From Brevundimonas sp. (GTDB taxonomy: Bacteria > Pseudomonadota > Alphaproteobacteria > Caulobacterales > Caulobacteraceae), in assembly GCA_022712235.1 (NCBI GenBank), contig JALAGW010000132.1:1-21107 (forward strand): a stretch of DNA of 21,107 bases, written 5' to 3'. Shown here in pieces: positions 15,173 through 21,107 of this stretch. The notes under the pieces are model-generated. The model was not told where the DNA came from, did not search any database, and saw only the letters and a program-made list of their open reading frames with translations. The position numbers were made by a program, and so were the translations under genes. Numbering within the stretch: position 1 is the first letter of the stretch; every line of letters begins with the position of its first letter.

Positions 15173-16135
15173 CTACTGATCCAACCAGGCGTCCAGCGCC
15201 CGGAAGCCTTCAATCGCCAGTTCGGTCGAGGACTGGAAGGTCGCCGGGACCACTTTTTCGAAATCATCCGTCGGGCGGTGATAGTCCGTGTGATAGTTCA
15301 CGCCGAAATAGAGGAAGGGCAGACCCGCGCGGTGGAAGGCGGCGTGGTCCGACGCCTCGACCCAGTTGTCGGCGCCCTTGTCCTCGGGCGTGTCCTTGCC
15401 AAAGGCCAGGGACACCGTCCCTCGCGGCGCGATCCGTTCCAGCAGCGGGCGGAAATAGGGATGCTGATAGGTGCCGGTGACCCACAGCTTGCCGTCGCTG
15501 TCAGCCCGCGCCGTCATGTCGAAGTTGAGGTTCATCGAGATCGAGGACAGCGGCACCGGCGGCGCCTCGACGAAATGCTTGGCGCCCAGCAGCCCCCGCT
15601 CCTCGCCGTCCAGGGCGACGATCAGGACGGAATGCTCCGGCGGATTGGCCTTCAGCCGCTTCGCCAGTTCCAGCATGGTCGCCACGCCCGAGGCGTTATC
15701 GTCCGCGCCGTTGTAGATCTGGCCGTCATTGACGCCGACATGGTCGTAGTGGGCGGTGACCACGATGTACTTGTCCGACACGCGCGTGCCGGGAATGACG
15801 CCGATGATGTTGGTCCCGCTGAAGGTCTTCACGCCCTCGCGCGTGCGCCCCTGCATCTCCCACGGCTGCAACCGGCCCATCGGCGACGGCTGGACACCCA
15901 GAGCCTCCAGCCGGCCGACGATGTATTCTCGCGCCTTGGCCCCGCCCTCGGAACCCGTGTCGCGACCCTGCATGTCGTCGGCCGACAGGATGCGCAGGTC
16001 GTCCATCAGTTGGGTGTAGTCCGCCGATGAGGCCGCAGCAGGCGGCGTCGCGGTCTCTGCGGGCGTCGTCGTCTCACAAGCGGCCAGCGTCAGGGCGGCG
16101 GCGATGGCGGTCAGGCTGGCGAGAACAGGACGCAT
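15173..16135 (-). CDS. M28-family zinc aminopeptidase, lipoprotein
   Basis: The 320-residue protein starts with a lipoprotein signal (LAAC, C20), then a Thr/Pro/Ala-rich linker and an M28 peptidase domain. Expected di-zinc ligands and catalytic residues are visible: H129 (AHYDHVG), D131 (catalytic Asp support), D145 (NGADDNASG), E178/E179 (LDGEERG), D206 (NFDMTAR) and H286 (YHRPTDD). It should cleave N-terminal residues from peptides in the periplasm. The ATG at 16135 has GGAG 6 nt upstream. It is divergent from ligA; the gap between them (16136-16276) holds a small GCGGGC/GCCCGC hairpin at 16170-16187 and no clear promoter. Confidence 0.93.
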   Translation of the reverse strand: MRPVLASLTAIAAALTLAACETTTPAETATPPAAASSADYTQLMDDLRILSADDMQGRDTGSEGGAKAREYIVGRLEALGVQPSPMGRLQPWEMQGRTREGVKTFSGTNIIGVIPGTRVSDKYIVVTAHYDHVGVNDGQIYNGADDNASGVATMLELAKRLKANPPEHSVLIVALDGEERGLLGAKHFVEAPPVPLSSISMNLNFDMTARADSDGKLWVTGTYQHPYFRPLLERIAPRGTVSLAFGKDTPEDKGADNWVEASDHAAFHRAGLPFLYFGVNYHTDYHRPTDDFEKVVPATFQSSTELAIEGFRALDAWLDQ

Positions 16136-16276
16136 GAAGGGCTCCGGGCAAATCGGTCGGCAGACGCTAGCGGGCGGCGAAGCCCGCGTCAGATTACGTT
16201 TCTGTCATGGACGCTGCGATCCCGCCGCCGCCAGTGCTAAACAGCGCGACTGAACAAGGCTGACCGCGCGATTCCC

Positions 16277-18595
16277 ATGGCTGAAACTCCCGTCGAAACC
16301 CTGACCGAAGACCAGGCCCGCGAGGAGTTGGCGCACCTGTCGACTGAACTGGCGCGCCACGACGCCCTCTACTACGCCGACGCCGCGCCCGAGATTTCCG
16401 ACGCCGACTACGACGACCTGAAGCGCCGCGCCCTCGACATCGAGACCCGCTTCCCGGCCCTGACCAGCCCCGTCTCGCCGTCCCAGCGCGTCGGCGCGCC
16501 CGTCTCCAGCCAGTTCGCCGAGGTCCGCCACGGCGTGCCCATGCTGTCGCTGGACAACGCCTTCGACGACGGCGAGGTGCGCGATTTCGTGGCCCGCATC
16601 GCCCGCTTCCTGAAACTGCCGGGCGACGAGCCCATCGCCTTCGTCGCGGAGCCCAAGATCGACGGGCTGTCGGCCAGCCTGCGCTATGAAAAGGGCGTTC
16701 TGGTTCAGGGCGCCACGCGCGGCGACGGCAAGACCGGCGAGGACGTGACCGCCAACCTGCGCACCCTCGACAGCATCCCTCAGCAGTTGTCCGGCTCGGG
16801 CTGGCCCGACGTCATCGAGATCCGGGGCGAGGTCTACGCCCCCAATGCCGCCTTCGCCGCCTTCAATGCGGCTGCCGAGGCCGAAGGCAAGCGCACCTAC
16901 GCCAACCCGCGCAACTTCGCCGCCGGGTCGCTGCGCCAGAAGGACCCGAAGATCACGGCCCTGCGCCCCCTGACCTTCTTCGCCTACGCCTGGGGCGAGA
17001 CCTCCGCCCCCTTCGCCGAGACGCAGGCAGGCGCGCTGGAGGCCTTCCGCAGCTGGGGTTTTCAGGTCAACGACCGCTCGACCCGCGTCGAGGGCGCCGA
17101 GGGCCTGATCGACGTCTATCGCGGACTGGAAACCGACCGCGCCCGCCTCGGCTACGACATCGACGGCGTGGTCTATAAGGTCGACCGGCTGGACTGGCAG
17201 CAGCGCCTCGGCTTCATCGCCAGAAGCCCGAGGTGGGCCATCGCCCACAAATTCCCGGCGCAGCAGGCGACGACCGTTCTGGAAGGCATCGACATTCAGG
17301 TCGGCCGCACCGGCTCCCTGACCCCCGTCGCCCGCCTGCACCCTGTCACCGTCGGCGGCGTCGTGGTCCGCAACGCCACACTGCACAACGAGGATGAGAT
17401 CGCCCGCAAGGACGTGCGCATCGGCGACACCGTCATCCTGCAACGCGCTGGCGACGTCATCCCCCAGATCGTCGGCGTGGTCGAAAACCTGCGCCCCGCT
17501 GACGCCGAGCCCTACACCTTCCCAACCGTCTGCCCCGTCTGCGGCTCCGAAGCCGTGCGCGAGGGGGACGAGGTCAAGCGCCGCTGCACCGGCGGCCTGA
17601 TCTGCGACGCCCAGATCGTCGAGCGCCTCAAGCACTTCGTCAGCCGCCGCGCCTTCGACATTGAGGGCCTTGGCGAAAAGCAGCTGATCGCCTTCCACGC
17701 GCGCGGCTGGATCAGGGAGCCCGCCGACATCTTCCGCCTGGCCCGCGACGAAGAAAAGCTGGCCCTGCTGCGCGCCGAGGACGGCTACGGCGAGACCAGC
17801 GTCCGCAACCTGATCGCCGGGATCGACGCGCGGCGCGTCATCAGCCTCGACCGCCTGATCTTCGGCCTGGGCGTGCGCGAGATCGGCGAGCAGACCTCCC
17901 TGGTCCTGTCGCGCGCCTTCGGCAGCTGGACCGCCTTCCGCGACGCCTGCATGGCCGCCGCGAACGGCCTCGCCGGCGACGACTGGAAGACCCTGGCCGC
18001 GACCCACGCCATCTCCACCCGCGTTCTGGGCCTGATGGCCGAGGCTCGCCCGCCCGCCGACGATCCCTGGCCGGAAGCGCCCATGGATCAGAAGATCGCC
18101 CTCGCCTTCCCCGGCATGGCCGCGCCCGCCCGCCGCTCGCTGGCCGAAATCTCCGAGGGCTGGAGCGACCTGACCCGCTGGGCCGCCGTCGCGCGCGACG
18201 AAGGGCCGTCCGACATCCTGAACCAGATCGCGGGCGTCTCCGGCGTCGGCCCGGTCGCCGCCGAGGCCCTGGCCCACTTCTTCCACGAGCCGCACAATCT
18301 TCAGGTCGTCGACGCCCTGCTGGCCGAGTTGGAGCGCGTCGAGGACGTGGCCGCCCCGACCACCGACAGCCCCGTGGCGGGCAAGACCGTCGTCTTCACC
18401 GGCTCCCTCGAGCGCTTCACCCGCGACGAGGCCAAGGCCCGCGCCGAAAGCCTGGGCGCCAAGGTCTCGGGCTCGGTGTCGAAGAAGACCGACTACGTCG
18501 TCGCCGGCCCCGGCGCGGGCTCCAAGCTGAAGGACGCCGAAAAGCACGGCGTGACCGTCCTGACCGAGGACGAGTGGCTGGCCCTGATCGCTTGA
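16277..18595 (+). CDS. ligA: NAD-dependent DNA ligase
   Basis: LigA seals nicks during replication and repair, using NAD. The 772-residue protein has the Ia domain with the YY motif (residue ~32), the adenylation motif EPKIDG with nucleophile K127, an OB fold, a four-cysteine zinc finger (C419, C422, C437, C443), HhH repeats and a C-terminal BRCT domain (~690-772, VFTGSLERFTRDEAK). The zinc finger is offset by only 11 residues from E. coli LigA (671 aa), so about 90 extra residues lie after it. Most fall between ~560 and ~645, splitting the HhH region. The ribosome site is weak. The exonuclease gene follows after 13 nt. Confidence 0.97.
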   Translation: MAETPVETLTEDQAREELAHLSTELARHDALYYADAAPEISDADYDDLKRRALDIETRFPALTSPVSPSQRVGAPVSSQFAEVRHGVPMLSLDNAFDDGEVRDFVARIARFLKLPGDEPIAFVAEPKIDGLSASLRYEKGVLVQGATRGDGKTGEDVTANLRTLDSIPQQLSGSGWPDVIEIRGEVYAPNAAFAAFNAAAEAEGKRTYANPRNFAAGSLRQKDPKITALRPLTFFAYAWGETSAPFAETQAGALEAFRSWGFQVNDRSTRVEGAEGLIDVYRGLETDRARLGYDIDGVVYKVDRLDWQQRLGFIARSPRWAIAHKFPAQQATTVLEGIDIQVGRTGSLTPVARLHPVTVGGVVVRNATLHNEDEIARKDVRIGDTVILQRAGDVIPQIVGVVENLRPADAEPYTFPTVCPVCGSEAVREGDEVKRRCTGGLICDAQIVERLKHFVSRRAFDIEGLGEKQLIAFHARGWIREPADIFRLARDEEKLALLRAEDGYGETSVRNLIAGIDARRVISLDRLIFGLGVREIGEQTSLVLSRAFGSWTAFRDACMAAANGLAGDDWKTLAATHAISTRVLGLMAEARPPADDPWPEAPMDQKIALAFPGMAAPARRSLAEISEGWSDLTRWAAVARDEGPSDILNQIAGVSGVGPVAAEALAHFFHEPHNLQVVDALLAELERVEDVAAPTTDSPVAGKTVVFTGSLERFTRDEAKARAESLGAKVSGSVSKKTDYVVAGPGAGSKLKDAEKHGVTVLTEDEWLALIA

Positions 18596-18608
18596 GAATG
18601 ATCGCCTG

Positions 18609-19229
18609 ATGCACGCCGTCGCCATCGACTTCGAAACCGCCAATGAGCAGCGGGCCAGCCCATGCTCCATCGGTCTGGCCTGGATCAACGACGGCGTCAT
18701 CGCCTCGGTCGAGCATCACTACATCCGCCCGCCGGGCATGCGCTTCGCCGGCTTCAACGTCGCCTTCCACGGCATAGGCCCCGAACAGGTCAAGGACGCG
18801 GAGGAGTTCCCCGCCGTCCTCGCCGCCATCGCCCCGCGCCTCGAAGGCCGGACCGTTCTGGCCCACAACGCGGCCTTCGACGTCAGCGTCATCCGCAACA
18901 CCTGCGACCACTACGGCCTCGCCTATCCCGAGTTCGACTACCTCTGCACGGTCAAGCTGGCCCAGATCACCTGGCCGGAGTTCGCCTCGCACAAGCTGAA
19001 CAACGTCTGCGCCGAGCTGGGCATCCAGTTCAAACACCACGACGCCGCCGAAGACGCCTTCGCCTGCGCCTCGGTGGCGCTGCAGGCGCTGCAGGTTCAC
19101 AGAGCCGTCTGCGCCGCCACGCTCGCCGGCGCGACCGGCGTCAGCCTCGGTCGCCTGTACGCCGCCGGCTACAGCCCCTGCTCCTCGGCCGGCTCGCGCC
19201 CGCGCCCGCGCCGACCACGCGTCGCCTGA
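18609..19229 (+). CDS. DnaQ-like DEDDh 3'-5' exonuclease
   Basis: This 206-residue protein has the DEDDh metal-binding set of the DnaQ/RNase T superfamily: D7 and E9 (AIDFETA), D91 (LAHNAAFDVSVI), and H144 and D149 (HHDAAEDA). It should remove nucleotides from 3' ends of DNA or RNA. It is shorter than PolIII epsilon and lacks an obvious clamp-binding region, so it is probably a stand-alone repair or processing nuclease. The C-terminus is a Pro/Arg-rich basic tail (SRPRPRRPRVA), possibly for nucleic-acid contact. It lies 13 nt after ligA and is probably co-transcribed with it, which supports a role in DNA repair. Confidence 0.9.
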   Translation: MHAVAIDFETANEQRASPCSIGLAWINDGVIASVEHHYIRPPGMRFAGFNVAFHGIGPEQVKDAEEFPAVLAAIAPRLEGRTVLAHNAAFDVSVIRNTCDHYGLAYPEFDYLCTVKLAQITWPEFASHKLNNVCAELGIQFKHHDAAEDAFACASVALQALQVHRAVCAATLAGATGVSLGRLYAAGYSPCSSAGSRPRPRRPRVA

Positions 19230-19285
19230 CGGACGACGGAAAGCGCCCAAAATCCATCATCTTAGTCGCCCAACGCGCTCAAACA

Positions 19286-19300
19286 TTGACCTAAGGTCAT
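19286..19300. promoter_or_regulatory. TGACCT-A-AGGTCA palindrome in the promoter region of the DUF2147 gene
   Basis: A perfect 6+6 dyad (19287-19299) lies about 110 nt before the DUF2147 ATG in the 179-nt gap 19230-19408. It overlaps TTGACC, which looks like a -35 box, but I cannot find a convincing -10 at the right distance. A regulator binding here would cover that box. Nothing else is evident in the gap apart from the ribosome site GAAGGA before 19409. Confidence 0.4.
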
Positions 19301-19408
19301 GTAATCATTGAGTGAACGTCATGAATTTGGGCCTTGTTTCGGACCCAAACCAAGATCACCCTTCATCGACAAGGATCGGCTCAACGATCCGTCTGAAGGA
19401 ATACGCCG

Positions 19409-19831
19409 ATGAAGTTCTCCGTCCTAGCGGCCGCCGCCGTCGTCGCTGCGGCCCTGGCCTCGCCCGCCCTCGCCGGCGATCCCACCGGCCTGTGGCAGAC
19501 CCCGACCAACGGCGGTCAGGTCCGCATCACCCGCTGCGGTCAGGCCCTGTGCGGCGCCCTGGTGACCTCGGACCACATCCGCGCTCAGCCCAACGCCCGC
19601 GACGAGCACAACAAGAACGAGGCCCAGCGCAACCGCCCCCTGCGCGGCCTGACCATGCTCAGCGGCTTCACCGGCGGCCCGACCGAATGGCGCGGCGGCT
19701 CGGTCTATAACCCGGCCGACGGCGGCACCTATCGAGGCACCATCACCATGACCAACGACAACAGTCTGCGCCTGCGCGGCTGCATCGTCGCCCCCCTGTG
19801 CAAGACCCAGACCTGGACCCGCATCCAGTAA
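19409..19831 (+). CDS. Secreted DUF2147-family protein
   Basis: A 140-residue exported protein. The signal peptide ends at ALA (residue 22) before GDPTGLWQTP. The mature part carries DUF2147 features: GLWQT at the start, a GSVYNPADGGTYRGTI strand pair, and the ending LRLRGCIVAPLCKTQTWTRI. Two cysteine pairs (ITRCGQALCG and RGCIVAPLC) could form disulphides in the periplasm. Family function is unknown. GAAGGA lies 7 nt before the ATG. The gene is followed by a strong bidirectional terminator. Confidence 0.92.
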   Translation: MKFSVLAAAAVVAAALASPALAGDPTGLWQTPTNGGQVRITRCGQALCGALVTSDHIRAQPNARDEHNKNEAQRNRPLRGLTMLSGFTGGPTEWRGGSVYNPADGGTYRGTITMTNDNSLRLRGCIVAPLCKTQTWTRIQ

Positions 19832-19853
19832 TCGAGGCGCCCAGCCCGAACGA

Positions 19854-19889
19854 AAAACGCCTCCCCCGCGATCGCGAGGGAGGCGTTTT
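19854..19889. terminator. Bidirectional Rho-independent terminator
   Basis: AAAACGCCTCCC (19854-19865) pairs perfectly with GGGAGGCGTTTT (19878-19889), giving a 12-bp stem with a GC-rich core and T-runs on both strands. It lies between the stops of the convergent DUF2147 and aldo/keto reductase genes and can serve both. Confidence 0.92.
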
Positions 19890-19893
19890 CATA

Positions 19894-20877
19894 TCAGCGG
19901 TTCAGCGAACTCATGCCGCCGGGCGCATAGCGCTCGCCCGCCGCCGCCCCGCGCGGGAAGACGGCCTCGATCCGCGCCAGGTCATCCGGCGTCAGCACGA
20001 TGTCCGCCGCCGCCGCGTTCTGCTCCAGCGTCGTGATCCGGCGCGTGCCGGGGATGGGAACCAGATCCTCCCCCTGCGCCAGCACCCAGGCCAGGGCCAG
20101 TTGCGCCGCCGTCACGCCCTTGTCCGCCGCGACGGCGCCCACCGCGTCGACCAGATCGAGGTTCTTCTGGAAGTTGTCGCCGGCGAAGCGCGGATTGGTG
20201 CGGCGGAAGTCGTCGGGCGCCAGGTCGTCGACCGACTTGATCTCGCCCGACAGGAAGCCCCGGCCCAGCGGGCTGTAGGGCACGAAGCCGATGCCCAGTT
20301 CGCGCACCACGCCCAGCAGTTCGTCTTCCGGGTCGCGGCTCCACAGCGAATACTCGGTCTGAAGCGCCGAGATCGGATGCTCGGCGTGGGCGCGGCGCAG
20401 GGTGGCGGGCGCCGCCTCGGACAGGCCCAGGAAGCGGACCTTGCCCTCCTTCACCAACTCGGCCATGGCCCCGACCGTCTCCTCGATCGGCGTATTGGGG
20501 TCGATGCGGTGCTGGTAGTACAGGTCGATATGGTCGACGCCCAGGCGGCTCAGGCTGCCCTCGACCGCGCGACGCACGTTGGCGGGCGAGCCGTCGGTGA
20601 TCGCCGAGCCGTCCGGCTGGCGATTGATGCCGAACTTGGTGGCGATGAAGGCCTTGTCGCGCCGGTCCTTCAGCGCCTTGCCCAGCAGGACTTCATTGGT
20701 GTGGGGGCCGTACATCTCGGCCGTGTCGAACAGGGTGACGCCCAGGTCGAGCGCGCGGTGGATCACCGCGATGGATTGGGCCTCGTCGGCGCCGCCGTAA
20801 AAGGCGCTCATGCCCATGCAGCCCAGACCGACGGCCGAGACCTCAGGGCCGTTACGGCCCAGCTTGCGCATCTTCAT
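19894..20877 (-). CDS. Aldo/keto reductase
   Basis: A 327-residue NADPH-dependent oxidoreductase of the TIM-barrel aldo/keto reductase superfamily, close in style to the AKR13/IolS-like group. The catalytic tetrad is D51 and Y56 (FDTAEMYG), K81 (ATKFG) and H123 (YYQHRID). The cofactor region appears as VPIPGTRRITTLEQN near the C-terminus. It should reduce aldehydes or ketones; the physiological substrate is unknown. The start is ATG 20877 (MKMRKLG) with AAGGA 8 nt upstream. A longer frame to 20952 would add an Arg-rich N-terminus with no ribosome site and is less likely. The region upstream holds only a palindromic repeat. Confidence 0.94.
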   Translation of the reverse strand: MKMRKLGRNGPEVSAVGLGCMGMSAFYGGADEAQSIAVIHRALDLGVTLFDTAEMYGPHTNEVLLGKALKDRRDKAFIATKFGINRQPDGSAITDGSPANVRRAVEGSLSRLGVDHIDLYYQHRIDPNTPIEETVGAMAELVKEGKVRFLGLSEAAPATLRRAHAEHPISALQTEYSLWSRDPEDELLGVVRELGIGFVPYSPLGRGFLSGEIKSVDDLAPDDFRRTNPRFAGDNFQKNLDLVDAVGAVAADKGVTAAQLALAWVLAQGEDLVPIPGTRRITTLEQNAAAADIVLTPDDLARIEAVFPRGAAAGERYAPGGMSSLNR

Positions 20878-20964
20878 CCGCGCATTCCTTCTGATGTGAG
20901 GGGGTCGACGGCGCATCCGCCGACGCGCTTCAGATGGGCGCCGTACGGCCATATTTCAAGCCCC

Positions 20965-21072
20965 CCGCTCATCCCGGCGGACGCCGGGACCCAGTGCTTT
21001 GGCTTCAAGCACATTGGTCAGATGTCGAACGCGAGGCTCTTACTGGATCCCGGCGTCCGCCGGGATGAGCGG
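20965..21072. repeat. Long inverted-repeat intergenic element (REP/BIME-like)
   Basis: Arms 20965-20995 and 21042-21072 pair over 31 positions with one mismatch. Each arm is itself a hairpin (CCCGGCG/CGCCGGG around GA). The spacer holds GTGCTT/AAGCAC (20994-20999 with 21007-21012). The outer TCATCCCGG...CCGGGATGA matches the ends of the element at 12367-12480. The rest of the 230-nt gap (20878-20964 and 21073-21107) shows nothing recognisable. Confidence 0.9.
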
Positions 21073-21107
21073 TTAAAGAGCGATCAAACTCAGATCAGAC
21101 TAGCCGC

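Noticed and set aside
16163..16190. GACGC...GCGTC hairpin upstream of ligA as a riboregulator
   Set aside because: The stem is short and interrupted, lies more than 80 nt from either start and has no supporting features.
16205..18700. 831-codon open frame antisense to ligA
   Set aside because: LigA on the plus strand is unambiguous. The antisense product is a low-complexity Gly/Ala/Asp/Val string typical of shadow frames.

Overview
The window is GC-rich chromosomal DNA from an alphaproteobacterium. Protein style, gene content and the intergenic palindromes suggest Caulobacterales, perhaps Brevundimonas-like. That assignment is inference from general familiarity, not a database match. Most genes are core metabolism, RNA modification or DNA maintenance. 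There is no integrase, transposase, CRISPR array, tRNA or rRNA, and no gene-free stretch exceeds about 230 bases.

Left part (1-6030): a large fusion protein combines a winged-helix DNA-binding domain, a Ser/Thr protein kinase, one membrane segment and a TPR region. An exported M3-family zinc metallopeptidase follows on the same strand. It converges with an unrecognised protein that appears to hold two winged-helix domains. A perfect 13-bp dyad and an AT-rich patch separate that protein from guaA.

Central minus-strand block (6031-11667): in transcription order this is guaB, a UUCG-capped terminator, a MAPEG-family membrane protein, an RsmB/NOP-type rRNA methyltransferase, an MTA/SAH-nucleosidase-like protein and guaA. 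The last three genes are joined by two ATGA stop/start overlaps, so they look translationally coupled. GuaB (IMP to XMP) and GuaA (XMP to GMP) together make GMP. The nucleosidase could remove by-products of SAM-dependent methylation.

Right part (11737-21107): a duplicated DUF2061 membrane protein with a His-rich linker comes first, followed by RlmE (minus) and a cyclophilin (plus). Next is a minus-strand pair, an ICMT/PEMT-like methyltransferase overlapping a small lipoprotein gene, preceded by an M28-peptidase lipoprotein. The plus-strand pair ligA and a DEDDh exonuclease follows, then a secreted DUF2147 protein, and finally a minus-strand aldo/keto reductase. Three elaborate palindromic repeats lie in gaps between or beyond genes: 12367-12480, 13763-13904 and 20965-21072. 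The first and last share one architecture.

The best candidates for something new are the wHTH-kinase-TM-TPR receptor, the tandem winged-helix protein with its upstream dyad, and the DUF2061 duplication with its His-rich linker and upstream small ORF. None amounts to a proven new system from sequence alone.
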